Below are positions 1 to 13,096 of a stretch of DNA of 64,000 bases, piece by piece. Source of the stretch: Hetaerina americana (Eukaryota; Arthropoda; Insecta; Odonata; Calopterygidae); the NCBI GenBank assembly GCA_022747635.1, contig JAKTNV010000677.1, forward strand, positions 19,023-83,022. Direction: 5' to 3'. Made by a program: the position numbers and the translations under genes. Position 1 is the stretch's first letter, and every line of letters begins with the position of its first letter. Under the pieces are notes generated by a model. The model was given only the letters and a program-made list of their open reading frames with translations, was not told the DNA's origin and made no database searches.

Positions 1-3000
1 AATTTCTAAAAATGAAATAAATGCCTCATATACACCTCTACCATTCACTCTATAATGGAAGATTGTTGTTATTCGCAATATTTTTTTAAATATGGGCTCT
101 TTTACTAACATTTACACTTGCGCTGACGCATCTTTTATGCTCATTTCTTGTCTTTATGATTTATTCCTGGTTTTATTTTGTTTATTTGACGAAAATGAAC
201 AACGATACACACCATAGAAACATTTTTGTTTGATTTGTGTCTAGTGAGAATTTCACCTAGAACCCAAAGGGGGGGTATTGGCACTTTTCATGGAAAAATG
301 TGAAATTTTAAAATTTCTAAAAATGAAATAAAACTCTTCTATACACCTCAAACATTCACTCTATAATGGAAAATTGTTGTTTTTCGCAATATTTTTTGAA
401 ATTTGGGCTCTTTTACTAACATAGAGACTTGCGCTGAGACATCTTTTATGCTCATTTCTTGTCTTAAATGATTTATTCTGGGTTTAATTTTTTTATTTGA
501 TTAAAATGAACAACAAGACACACCAAGGAAACATTTTTGTTTGATTTGTGTCGAGTGAGAATTTCACCTAAAACCCAAAAGGTATTGGCAGTTTTCATGG
601 AAAAATGTGAAATATTAAAATTTCTAAAAATGAAATAAAACTCTTCTATACACCTCAAACATTCACTCTTTATCGGAAGATTGTGGTTTTTCGCAATATT
701 TTTTGAAATTTGGGCTCTTTTACTAACATTAACACCTGCGCTGAGGCATCTTTTATGCTTATTTCTTGTCTTTATGATTTATTCCTGGTTTTTTTTGTTT
801 ATTTGACGAAAATGAACAACGATACACACCATGGAAAATTTTTGTTTAAATTGTGTCGAGTGAGAATTTCACCCCTGAACCCAAAGGGGGGGTATTGGCA
901 CTTTTCATGGAAAAATGTGAAATATTAAAATTTCTAAAAATGAAATAAAACTCTTCTATACACCTCAATCATTCACTCTTTAACGGAAGATTGTCGTTTT
1001 TCGCAATATTTTTTCAAATTTGGGCTCTTTTACTAACATTAACACTTTCGCTGAGACATCTTTTATGCTCATTTCTTGTCTTTAATGATTTATTCTGGGT
1101 TTTATTTTCTTTATTTGATGAAAATGAACAACAATACACACCATGGAATAATTTTTGTTTGTTTTTTGTCCAGTGAGAATTTCACCTAGAAAAGGGCGGG
1201 GTATTGGCACTTTTCATGCAATAATGTGAAAAATTAAAATTTCTAAAAATGAAATAAATGCCTCATATACACCTCTACCATTCACTCTATAATGGAAGAT
1301 TGTTGTTATTCGCAATATTTTTTGAAATATGGGCTCTTTTACTAACATTTACACTTGCGCTGACGCATCTTTTATGCTCATTTCTTGTCTTTATGATTTA
1401 TTCCTGGTTTTATTTTGTTTATTTGACGAAAATGAACAACGATACACACCATAGAAACATTTTTGTTTGATTTGTGTCTAGTGAGAATTTCACCTAGAAC
1501 CCAAAGGGGGGGTATTGGCACTTTTCATGGAAAAATGTGAAAAATTAAAATTTCTAAAAATGAAATAAATGCCTCATATACACCTCAAACATTCACTCTA
1601 AAATGGAAGATTGTTGTTTTTCGCAATATTTTTTGAAATTTACTTTTAATAACATTAACAATTGCGCTGAGACATCTTTTATGCTCATTTCTTGTCTTAA
1701 ATGATTTATTCTGGGTTTTATTTTGTTTATTTGATGAAAATGAACAAAAATACACACTATGGAAACATTTTTGTTTAATTTGTGTCGAGTGATAATTTCA
1801 CCTAGACCCCAAAGAGGGGGGTATTGGCACTTTTCATGGAAAAACGTGAAAAATTAATTTTCTAAAAATGAAATAAATGCCTTCTATACACTTCAAACAT
1901 TCGCTCTTTAATGGAAGATTGTTGTTTTTCGCAATATTTTTGAAATTTGGGCTCTTTTACTAACATTAACACTTGCGTGGAGGCATCTTTTTTGCTCATT
2001 TCTTGTCTTTATGATTTTTTCCTGATTTTATTTTGTTTATTTGACGAAAATGAACAACGATACACACAATAGAAACATTTTTGTTTGATATGTGTCGAGT
2101 GAGAATTTCACCTAGAACCCAAAGGGGGGGGTATTGGCACTTTTCATGGAAAAATGTAAAATATTAAAATTTCTAAAAATGAAATAAAACTCTTCTATAC
2201 ACTTCAAACATTCACTCTATAAAGGAAGATTGTTGTTTTTCGCAATATTTTTTGAAATTTGGGCTCTTTTACTAACATGAACACTTGCGCTGAGGCATCT
2301 TTTATGCTCATTTCTTGTCTTTAATGATTTATTCAGGGTTTTATTTTGGTTATTTGATGAAAATGAACAACAATACACACCTTGGAAACATTTTTGTTTG
2401 ATTTGTGTCGAGTGAGAATTTCACCTAGAACCCAAAGGGGGGGGTATTGGCCTTTTTCGTGGAAAAATGTAAAAAAATTAACATTTCTAAAAATGAAATA
2501 AATGCCTTCTATACACCTCAAACATTCACTCTATAATGGAAGACTGTTGTTTTTCGCAATATTTTTTGAAATTTGGGCCATTTTACTAACATTAACACTT
2601 GCGCTGATGCATCTTTTATGCTCATTTCTTTGTTTAATGATTTTTTCCTGGTTTTATTTTGTTTATTTGACGAAAATGAACAACAATACACACCATGGAA
2701 ACATTTTTGTTTGATTTCTGTCGAGTGAGAATTTCACCTTGAACCCAAAGGGGGGGGTATTGGCACTTTTCATGGAAAAATGTGAAATATTAAAATTTCT
2801 AAAAATAAAATAAATGCCTTCTATACACCTCAAACATTCACTCTATAATGGAAGATTGTATTTTTTCGCAATATTTTTTGAAATTTGGGCTTCTTTACTA
2901 ACATTAACACTTTCGCTGAGGCATCTTTTATGCTCATTTCTTTTCTTTAATGATTTATTCTGGGTTTTATTTTCTTTATTTGATGAAAATGAACAACAAT

Positions 3001-6000
3001 ACACACCATGGAAACATTTTTGTTTGTTTTTTGTCCAGTGAGTATTTCACCTAGAAAAGGGCGGGGTATTGGCACTTTTCATGGAATAATGTGAAAAATT
3101 AAAATTTCTAAAAATGAAATAAATGCCTCATATGCACCTCAAACATTCACTCTATAATGGAAGATTGTTGTTATTCGCAATATTTTTTGAAATTTGGGCT
3201 CTTTTACTAACATTAACACTTGCGCTGAGGCATCTTTTATGCTCATTTCTTGTCTTTATGATTTATTCCTGGTTTTATTTTGTTTATTTGACGAAAATGA
3301 ACAACGATACACACCATAGAAACATTTTTGTTTGATTTGTGTCGAGTGAGAATTTCACCTAGAACCCAAAGCGGGTATTGGCACTTTTCATGGAAAAATG
3401 TGAAATATTAAAATTTTTAAAAATGAAATAAAACTCTTCTATACACCTCAAACATTCACTCTATAATGAAAAATTGTTGTTTTTCGCAATATTTTTTGAA
3501 ATTTGCGCTCTTTTACTAACATAAAGACTTGCGCTGAGACATCTTTTATGCTCATTTCTTGTCTTAAATGATTTATTCTGGGTTTAATTTTTTTATTTGA
3601 TTAAAATGAACAACAATACACACCAAGGAAACATTTTTGTTTGATTTGTGTCGAGTGAGAATTTCACCTAAAACCCAAAAGGGGGGGGTATTGGCACTTT
3701 TAATGGAAAAATGTGAAAAATTAAAATTTCTAAAAATGAAATAAATGCCTCATATACACCTCAAACATTCACTCTAAAATGGAAGATTGTTGTTTTTCGC
3801 AATATTTTTTGAAATTTACTTTTAATAACATTAACAATTGCGCTGAGGCATCTTTTATGCTCATTTCTTGTCTTAAATGATTTATTCTGGGTTTTATTTT
3901 GTTTATTTGATGAAAATGAACAAAAATACACACTATGGAAACATTTTTGTTTGATTTGTGACGAGTGATAATTTCACCTAGACCCCAAAGAGGGGGGTAT
4001 TGGCACTTTTCATGGAAAAACGTGAAAAATTAATTTTCTAAAAATGAAATAAATGCCATCTATACACTTCAAACATTCGCTCTTTAATGGAAGATTGTTG
4101 TTTTTCGCAATATTTTTGAAATTTGGGCCTATTTACTAACATTAAGACTAGCGCTGAGGCATCTTTTATGCTCATTTCTTGTCTTTAATGATTTATTCTG
4201 GGTTTTATTTTGTTTATTTGATGAAAATGAACAACAATACACACTATGGAAACATTTTTGTTTGTTTTTTGTCGAGTGAGAATTTCACCTAGAAAACGGC
4301 GGGGTATTGGCACTTTTCATGGAATAATGTGAAAAATTAAAATTTCTAAAAATGAAATAAATGCCTCATATACACCTCAAACATTCACTCTATAATGGAA
4401 GATTGTTGTTATTCGCAATATTTTTTGAAATTTGGGCTCTTTTACTAACATTAACACTTGCGCTGACGCATCTTTTATGCTCATTTCTTGTCTTAAATGA
4501 TTTATTCCTGGTTTTATTTTGTTTATTTGATGAAAATGAACAACAATACACACCAAGGAAACATTTTTGTTTGATTTGTGTCGAGTGAGAATTTCACCTA
4601 GAACCCAAAGGGGGGGGTATTGGCACATTTCATGGAAAAATGTGAAAAATTAAAATTTCTAAAAATAAAATAAATGCCTTCTGTACACCTCAAACATTCA
4701 CTCTATAATGGAAGATTGTTGTTTTTCGAAATATTTTTTGAAATTTGGGCTCTTTTACTAACATTAACACTTGCGCTGAGGCATCTTTTATGCTCATTTC
4801 TTGTCTTAAATGATTTATTCTGGGTTTTATTTTGTTTATTTGATGAAAATGAACAACAATACACACCATGGAAACATTTATGTTTGATTTGTGTCGAGTG
4901 AGAATTTCACCTAGACCCCAAAGAGTATTGGCACTTTTCTTGGAAAAATGTGAAAAATTAAAATTTCTAAAAATGAAATAAATTCCTTCTATACACCTCA
5001 AACAATCACTCTATAATGGAAGATTGTTGTTTTTCGCAATATTTTTTGAAATTTGGGCTCTTTTACTAACATTAACACTTTCGCTGAATCATCTTTTATG
5101 CTCATTTCTTGTCTTAAATGATTTATTCTGGGTTTAATTTTGTTTATTTGATGAAAATGAATAACAATACACACCTTGGAAACATTTTTGTTTGATTTGT
5201 GTCGAGTGAGAATTTCACCTAGAAAAGGGCGGGGTATTTGCACTTTTCATGGAAAAATGTGAAAAATTTAAAATTTCTAAAAATGAAAAGAATGCCTTAT
5301 ATACACCTCAAACATTCACTCTATAATGGAAGATTTTTGTTTATCGCAATATTTTTTGAAATTTGGGCTCTTTTACTAAGATTAACACTTGCGCTGAGGC
5401 ATCTTTTATGCTCATTTCTTGTCTTTAATGATTTATTCTGGGTTTTATTTTGTTTATTTGATGAAAATAAACAACAATACTCACCTTGGAAACATTTTTG
5501 TTTGATTTGTGTCGAGTGAGAATTTCACCTAGAACCCAAAGGGGGGGCATTGGCACTTTTCATGGAAAAATGTGAAAAATTAAAATTACTAAAAATGAAA
5601 TGAATGCCTTATATACACCTCAAACATTCACTCTATAATGGAAGATTGTTGTTTTTCGCAATATTTTTTGAAATTTGGGCCATTTTACTAACATTAACAC
5701 TTGCGCTGAGGCATCTTTTATGCTCATTTCTTTGTTTAATGATTTTTTCCTGGTTTTATTTTGTTTATTTGACGAAAATGAACAACAATACACACCATGG
5801 AAACATTTTTGTTTGATTTTTGTCCAGTGAGTATTTCACCTAGAAAAGGGCGGGGTATTGGCACTTTTCATGGAATAATTTGAAAAATTAAAATTTCTAA
5901 AAATGAAATAAATGCCTCATATACACCTCAAACATTCACTCTATGATGGAAGATTGTTGTTATTCGCAATATTTTTTGAAATTTGGGCTCTTTTACTAAC

Positions 6001-7497
6001 ATTAACACTTGCGCTGACGCATCTTTTATGATCATTTCTTGTCTTTATGATTTATTCCTGGTTTTATTTTGTTTATTTGACGAAAATGAACAACGATACA
6101 CACCATAGAAACATTTTTGTTTGATTTGTTTCGAGTGAGAATTTCACCTAGAACCCAAAGCGGGTATTGGCACTTTTCATGGAAAAATGTGAAATATTAT
6201 AATTTCTAAAAATGAAATAAAACTCTTCTTTACACCTCAAACATTCACTCTATAATGGAAAATTGTTGTTTTTCGCAATATTTTTTGAAATTTGGGCTCT
6301 TTTACTAACATTAAGACTTGCGCTGAGACATCTTTTATGCTCATTTCTTGTCTTAAATGATTTATTCTGGGTTTAATTTTTTTATTTGATTAAAATGAAC
6401 AACAATACACACCAAGGAAACATTTTTGTTTGATTTGTGTCGAGTGAGAATTTCACCTAAAACCCAAAAGGGGGGGGTATTGGCACTTTTCATGGAAAAA
6501 TGTGAAAAATTAAAATTTTTAAAAATGAAATAAATGCCTCATATACACCTCAAACATTCACTCTAAAATGGAAGATTGTTGTTTTTCGCAATATTTTTTG
6601 AAAATTACTTTTAATAACATTAACAATTGCGCTGAGGCATCTTTTATGCTCATTTCTTGTCTTAAATGATTTATTCTGGGTTTTATTTTGTTTATTTGAT
6701 GAAAATGAACAAAAATACGCACTATGGAAACATTTTTGTTTGATTTGTGTCGAGTGATAATTTCACCTAGACCCCAAAGAGGGGGGTATTGGCACTTTTC
6801 ATGGAAAAACGTGAAAAATTAATTTTCTAAAAATGAAATGAATGCCTTCTATACACTTCAAACATTAGCTCTTTAATGGAAGATTGTTGTTTTTCGCAAT
6901 ATTTTTGAAATTTGGGCCTATTTACTAACATTAACACTTGCGCTGAGGCATCTTTTATGCTCATTTCTTGTCTTTAATGATTTATTCTGGGTTTTATTTT
7001 GTTTATTTGATGAAAATGAACAGCAATACACACCATGGAAACATTTTTGTTTGATTTGTGTCGAGTGAGAATTTCACCTAGAACCCAAAGGGGGGGTATT
7101 GGCACTTTTCATGGAAAAATGAGAAATATTAAAATTTCTAAAAATGAAATAAAACTCTTCTATACACCTCAAACATTCACTCTATAATGGAAGATTGTTT
7201 TTTTTCGCAATATTTTTTGAAATTTTGGCTCTTTTACTAACATTAACACTTTCGCTGAGACATCTTTTATGCTCATTTCTTGTTTTTAATGATTTATTCT
7301 GGGTTTTATTTTCTTTATTTGATGAAAATGAACAACAATACACACCATGGAATAATTTTTGTTTGTTTTTTGTCCAGTGAGAATTTCACCTAGAAAAGGG
7401 CGGGGTATTGGCACTTTTCATGCAATAATGTGAAAAATTAAAATTTCTAAAAATGAAATAAATGCCTCATATACACCTCTACCATTCACTCTATAAT
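1..7497 (+). repeat. Irregular satellite block, 24 monomers, mixed types
   Basis: Landmarks at 57, 368, 675, 985, 1294, 1605, 1913, 2224, 2538, 2850, 3159, 3468, 3781, 4089, 4397, 4710, 5018, 5328, 5640, 5948, 6257, 6570, 6878 and 7189. Recurring types, named here for reference: A (CTCTACCATTC, TTATTCGC, GACGCATC, CGATACACACCATAG), B (AAAATTG, ATAGAGAC or TAAAGAC), C (CACCTGCGCTGAGG), D (TTTCGCTGAGAC, class 2), E (GAAATTTACTTTTAATAAC) and F (TCGCTCTTTAATGG, CCTATTTACTAAC). The order starts A-B-C-D-A-E-F, so a B unit is missing between A at 1294 and E at 1605. B-E-F runs recur at 3468-4396 and 6257-7188. The monomer at 368 has a very short G run (AAAAGG). No gene is visible. Confidence 0.9.
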
Positions 7498-10293
7498 GGA
7501 AGATTGTTGTTATTCGCAATATTTTTTGAAATATGGGCTCTTTTACTAACATTTACACTTGCGCTGACGCATCTTTTATGCTCATTTCTTGTCTTTATGA
7601 TTTATTCCTGGTTTTATTTTGTTTATTTGACGAAAATGAACAACGATACACACCATAGAAACATTTTTGTTTGATTTGTGTCTAGTGAGAATTTCACCTA
7701 GAACCCAAAGGGGGGGTATTGGCACTTTTCATGGAAAAATGTGAAATTTTAAAATTTCTAAAAATGAAATAAAACTCTTCTATACACCTCAAACATTCAC
7801 TCTATAATGGAAAATTGTTGTTTTTCGCAATATTTTTTGAAATTTGGGCTCTTTTACTAACATAGAGACTTGCGCTGAGACATCTTTTATGCTCATTTCT
7901 TGTCTTAAATGATTTATTCTGGGTTTAATTTTTTTATTTGATTAAAATGAACAACAATACACACCAAGGAAACATTTTTGTTTGATTTGTGTCGAGTGAG
8001 AATTTCACCTAAAACCCAAAAGGGGGGGGGTATTGGCACTTTTCATGGAAAAATGTGAAAAATTAAAATTTCTAAAAATGAAATAAATGCCTCATATACA
8101 CCTCAAACATTCACTCTAAAATGGAAGATTGTTGTTTTTCGCAATATTTTTTGAAATTTACTTTTAATAACATTAACAATTGCGCTGAGACATCTTTTAT
8201 GCTCATTTCTTGTCTTAAATGATTTATTCTGGGTTTTATTTTGTTTATTTGATGAAAATGAACAAAAATACACACTATGGAAACATTTTTGTTTAATTTG
8301 TGTCGAGTGATAATTTCACCTAGACCCCAAAGAGGGGGGTATTGGCACTTTTCATGGAAAAACGTGAAAAATTAATTTTCTAAAAATGAAATAAATGCCT
8401 TCTATACACTTCAAACATTCGCTCTTTAATGGAAGATTGTTGTTTTTCGCAATATTTTTGAAATTTGGGCCTATTTACTAACATTAAGACTAGCGCTGAG
8501 GCATCTTTTATGCTCATTTCTTGTCTTTAATGATTTATTCTGGGTTTTATTTTTTTATTTGATGAAAATAAACAACAATACACACCATGGAAACATTTTT
8601 GTTTGATTTGTGTTAATTGAGAATTTCTCCTAGAACCCAAGGGGGGGGTATTGGCACATTTCATGGAAAAATGTGAAAAATTAAAATTTCTAAAAATAAA
8701 ATAAATGCCTTCTATACACCTCAAACATTCACTCTATAATGGAAGATTGTTGTTTTTCGCAATATTTTTTGAATTTTGGGCTCTTTTACTAACATTAACA
8801 CTTGCGCTGAGGCATCTTTTATGCTCATTTCTTGTCTTTAATGATTTATTCTGGGTTTTATTTTGTTTATTTGAGGAAAATGAACAACAATACACACCAT
8901 GGAAACATTTTTGTTTGATTTGTGTCGAGTGAGAATTTCACCTAGAACCCAAAGGGGAAGGTATTGGCAATTTTCATGGAAAAATGTGAAAAATTAATAT
9001 TTCTAAAAATGAAATAAATGCCTTCGATACACCTCGAACATTCACTCTATAATGGAAGATTGTTGTTTTTCGCAATATTTTTTGAAATTTGGGCTATTTT
9101 ACTAACATTAACACTTGCTCTGAGGCATTTTTATGCTCATTTCTTGTCTTAAATGATTTATTCCTGGTTTTATTTTGTTTATTTGACGAAAATGAACAAC
9201 GATACACACAATAGAAACATTTTTGTTTGATTTGTGTCGAGTGAGAATTTCACCTAGAACCCAAAGGGGAAGGTATTGGCAATTTTCATGGAAAAATGTG
9301 AAAAATTAATTTTCTAAAAATGAAATGAATGCCTTCTATACACTTCAAACATTAGCTCTTTAATGGATGATTGTTGTTTTTCGCAATATTTTTGAAATTT
9401 GGGCCTATTTACTAACATTAACACTTGCGCTGAGGCATCTTTTATGCTCATTTCTTGTCTTTAATGATTTATTCTGGGTTTTATTTTGTTTAATTGATGA
9501 AAATGAACAACAATACACACCATGGAAACATTTTTGTTTGATTTGTGTCGAGTGAGAATTTACCCTAGACCCCAAAGGGGGGGGATTGGCACTTTTCATG
9601 GAAAAATGTGAAATTTTGAAATTTCTAAAAATAAAATAAATGCCTTCTATACACCTCAAACCTTCACTCTATAATGGAAGATTGTAGTTTTTCGCAATAT
9701 TTTTTGAAATTTGGGCTCTTTTACTAACATTAACACCTGCGCTGAGGCATCTTTTATGCTTATTTCTTGTCTTTATGATTTATTCCTGGTTTTTTTTGTT
9801 TATTTGACGAAAATGAACAACGATACACACCATGGAAAATTTTTGTTTGAATTGTGTCGAGTGAGAATTTCACCTAGAACCCAAAGGGGGGGTATTGGCA
9901 CTTTTCATGGAAAAATGTGAAATATTAAAATTTCTAAAAATGAAATAAAACTCTTCTATACACCTCAATCATTCACTCTTTAACGGAAGATTGTCGTTTT
10001 TCGCAATATTTTTTGAAATTTGGGCTCTTTTACTAACATTAACACTTTCGCTGAGACATCTTTTATGCTCATTTCTTGTCTTTAATGATTTATTCTGGGT
10101 TTTATTTTCTTTATTTGATGAAAATGAACAACAATACACACCATGGAATAATTTTTGTTTGTTTTTTGTCCAGTGAGAATTTCACCTAGAAAAGGGCGGG
10201 GTATTGGCACTTTTCATGCAATAATGTGAAAAATTAAAATTTCTAAAAATGAAATAAATGCCTCATATACACCTCTACCATTCACTCTATAAT
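7498..10293 (+). repeat. 9-monomer higher-order repeat, copy 1 (2796 bp)
   Basis: Landmarks at 7498 (A), 7809 (B), 8123 (E), 8431 (F), 8741 (G: GAATTTTGGGC, TTGAGGAAAATG), 9054 (H: CTCGAACATTC, TTGCTCTGAGGCATTTTTATG), 9365 (F-like, GGATGATTG), 9676 (C) and 9985 (D). The next unit at 10294 is A again, and the same order repeats. Private markers shared with the following copy include GTGTTAATTGAGAATTTCTCC and CGATACACCTCGAAC. The C and D units at its end are nearly identical to those at 675 and 985, about 9.0 kb upstream. Confidence 0.92.
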
Positions 10294-13096
10294 GGAAGAT
10301 TGTTGTTATTCGCAATATTTTTTGAAATATGGGCTCTTTTACTAACATTTACACTTGCGCTGACGCATCTTTTATGCTCATTTCTTGTCTTTATGATTTA
10401 TTCCTGGTTTTATTTTGTTTATTTGACGAAAATGAACAACGATACACACCATAGAAACATTTTTGTTTGATTTGTGTCTAGTGAGAATTTCACCTAGAAC
10501 CCAAAGGGGGGGTATTGGCACTTTTCATGGAAAAATGTGAAATTTTAAAATTTCTAAAAATGAAATAAAACTCTTCTATACACCTCAAACATTCACTCTA
10601 TAATGGAAAATTGTTGTTTTTCGCAATATTTTTTGAAATTTGGGCTCTTTTACTAACATAGAGACTTGCGCTGAGACATCTTTTATGCTCATTTCTTGTC
10701 TTAAATGATTTATTCTGGGTTTAATTTTTTTATTTGATTAAAATGAACAACAATACACACCAAGGAAACATTTTTGTTTGATTTGTGTCGAGTGAGAATT
10801 TCACCTAAAACCCAAAAGGGGGGGGGTATTGGCACTTTTCATGGAAAAATGTGAAAAATTAAAATTTCTAAAAATGAAATAAATGCCTCATATACACCTC
10901 AAACATTCACTCTAAAATGGAAGATTGTTGTTTTTCGCAATATTTTTTGAAATTTACTTTTAATAACATTAACAATTGCGCTGAGACATCTTTTATGCTC
11001 ATTTCTTGTCTTAAATGATTTATTCTGGGTTTTATTTTGTTTATTTGATGAAAATGAACAAAAATACACACTATGGAAACATTTTTGTTTAATTTGTGTC
11101 GAGTGATAATTTCACCTAGACCCCAAAGAGGGGGGTATTGGCACTTTTCATGGAAAAACGTGAAAAATTAATTTTCTAAAAATGAAATAAATGCCTTCTA
11201 TACACTTCAAACATTCGCTCTTTAATGGAAGATTGTTGTTTTTCGCAATATTTTTGAAATTTGGGCCTATTTACTAACATTAAGACTAGCGCTGAGGCAT
11301 CTTTTATGCTCATTTCTTGTCTTTAATGATTTATTCTGGGTTTTATTTTTTTATTTGATGAAAATGAACAACAATACACACCATGGAAACATTTTTGTTT
11401 GATTTGTGTTAATTGAGAATTTCTCCTAGAACCCAAGGGGGGGGTATTGGCACATTTCATGGAAAAATGTGAAAAATTAAAATTTCTAAAAATAAAATAA
11501 ATGCCTTCTATACACCTCAAACATTCACTCTATAATGGAAGATTGTTGTTTTTCGCAATATTTTTTGAATTTTGGGCTCTTTTACTAACATTAACACTTG
11601 CGCTGAGGCATCTTTTATGCTCATTTCTTGTCTTTAATGATTTATTCTGGGTTTTATTTTGTTTATTTGAGGAAAATGAACAACAATACACACCATGGAA
11701 ACATTTTTGTTTGATTTGTGTCGAGTGAGAATTTCACCTAGAACCCAAAGGGGAAGGTATTGGCAATTTTCATGGAAAAATGTGAAAAATTAATATTTCT
11801 AAAAATGAAATAAATGCCTTCGATACACCTCGAACATTCACTCTATAATGGAAGATTGTTGTTTTTCGCAATATTTTTTGAAATTTGGGCTATTTTACTA
11901 ACATTAACACTTGCTCTGAGGCATTTTTATGCTCATTTCTTGTCTTAAATGATTTATTCCTGGTTTTATTTTGTTTATTTGACGAAAATGAACAACGATA
12001 CACACAATAGAAACATTTTTGTTTGATTTGTGTCGAGTGAGAATTTCACCTAGAACCCAAAGGGGGGGGGTATTGGCACTTTTCATGGAAAAATGTGAAA
12101 TATTAAAATTTCTAAAAATGAAATAAAACTCTTCTATACACCTCAAACATTCACTCTAAAATGGAATATTGTTGTTTTTCGCAATATTTTTTGAATTTTG
12201 GGCTCTTTTACTACCATTAACACTTGCGCTGAGGAAACTTTTATGCTCATCTCTTGTCTTTAATGATTTATTCTGGGTTTTATTTTGTTTATTTGATGAA
12301 AATGAACAAAAATACATACCATTAAAACATTTTCGTTTGATTTGTGTTGAGTGAGAATTTCACCTAGACCCCAAAAGGGGGGGGGGATTGGCACTTTTCA
12401 TGGAAAAATGTGAAATTTTGAAATTTCTAAAAATAAATTAAATGCCTTCTATACACTTCAAACCTTCAATCTATGATGGAAGATTGTAGTTTTTCGCAAT
12501 ATTTTTTGAATTTTGGGCTCTTTTACTAACATTAACACCTGCGCTGAGGCATCTTTTATGCTTATTTCTTGTCTTTATGATTTATTCCTGGTTTTTTTTG
12601 TTTATTTGACGAAAATGAACAACGATACACACCATGGAAACATTTTTGTTTGATTTGTGTCGAGTGAGAATTTCACCTAGAACCCAAAGGGGGGGTATTG
12701 GCACTTTTCATGGAAAAATGTGAAACATTAAAATTTCTAAAAATGAAATAAAACTCTTCTATACACCTCAATCATTCACTCTTTATCGGAAGATTGTCGT
12801 TTTTCGCAATATTTTTTGAAATTTGGGCTCTTTTACTAACATTAACACTTTCGCTGAGACATCTTTTATGCTCATTTCTTGTCTTTAATGATTTATTCTG
12901 GGTTTTATTTTCTTTATTTGATGAAAATGAACAACAATACACACCATGGAATAATTTTTGTTTGTTTTTTGTCCAGTGAGAATTTCACCTAGAAAAGGGC
13001 GGGGTATTGGCACTTTTCATGCAATAATGTGAAAAATTAAAATTTCTAAAAATGAAATAAATGCCTCATATACACCTCTATCATTCACTCTATAAT
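10294..13096 (+). repeat. 9-monomer higher-order repeat, copy 2 (2803 bp)
   Basis: Landmarks at 10294 (A), 10605 (B), 10919 (E), 11227 (F), 11537 (G), 11850 (H), 12163 (I: CTAAAATGGAATATTG, CTTTTACTACCATTAAC), 12478 (C) and 12788 (D). The first six units match copy 1 almost base for base at an offset of 2796 bp. The seventh unit differs: copy 1 has an F-like unit at 9365, while this copy has type I. The two copies are therefore related by duplication plus one monomer replacement, or by exchange with another repeat. Confidence 0.92.

Noticed and set aside
43..60. Bacterial-type promoter (TATAAT in CACTCTATAATGG, with TTGACG elsewhere in the unit)
   Set aside because: A chance match in A+T-rich repeat DNA, present in about 200 copies with no gene behind it. 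The TTGACG lies far from the correct spacing.
2814..3041. Recurrent plus-strand open frame of 61-75 codons in most monomers (hydrophobic, Phe/Leu-rich), as a possible conserved small membrane protein
   Set aside because: It follows the monomer everywhere, and its differences are those of the DNA. A one-base change (CTTTAATG to CTTTATG) shifts the frame in a large share of copies with no sign of selection against it. Both resulting frames happen to be open. The hydrophobic composition follows from T-rich DNA.
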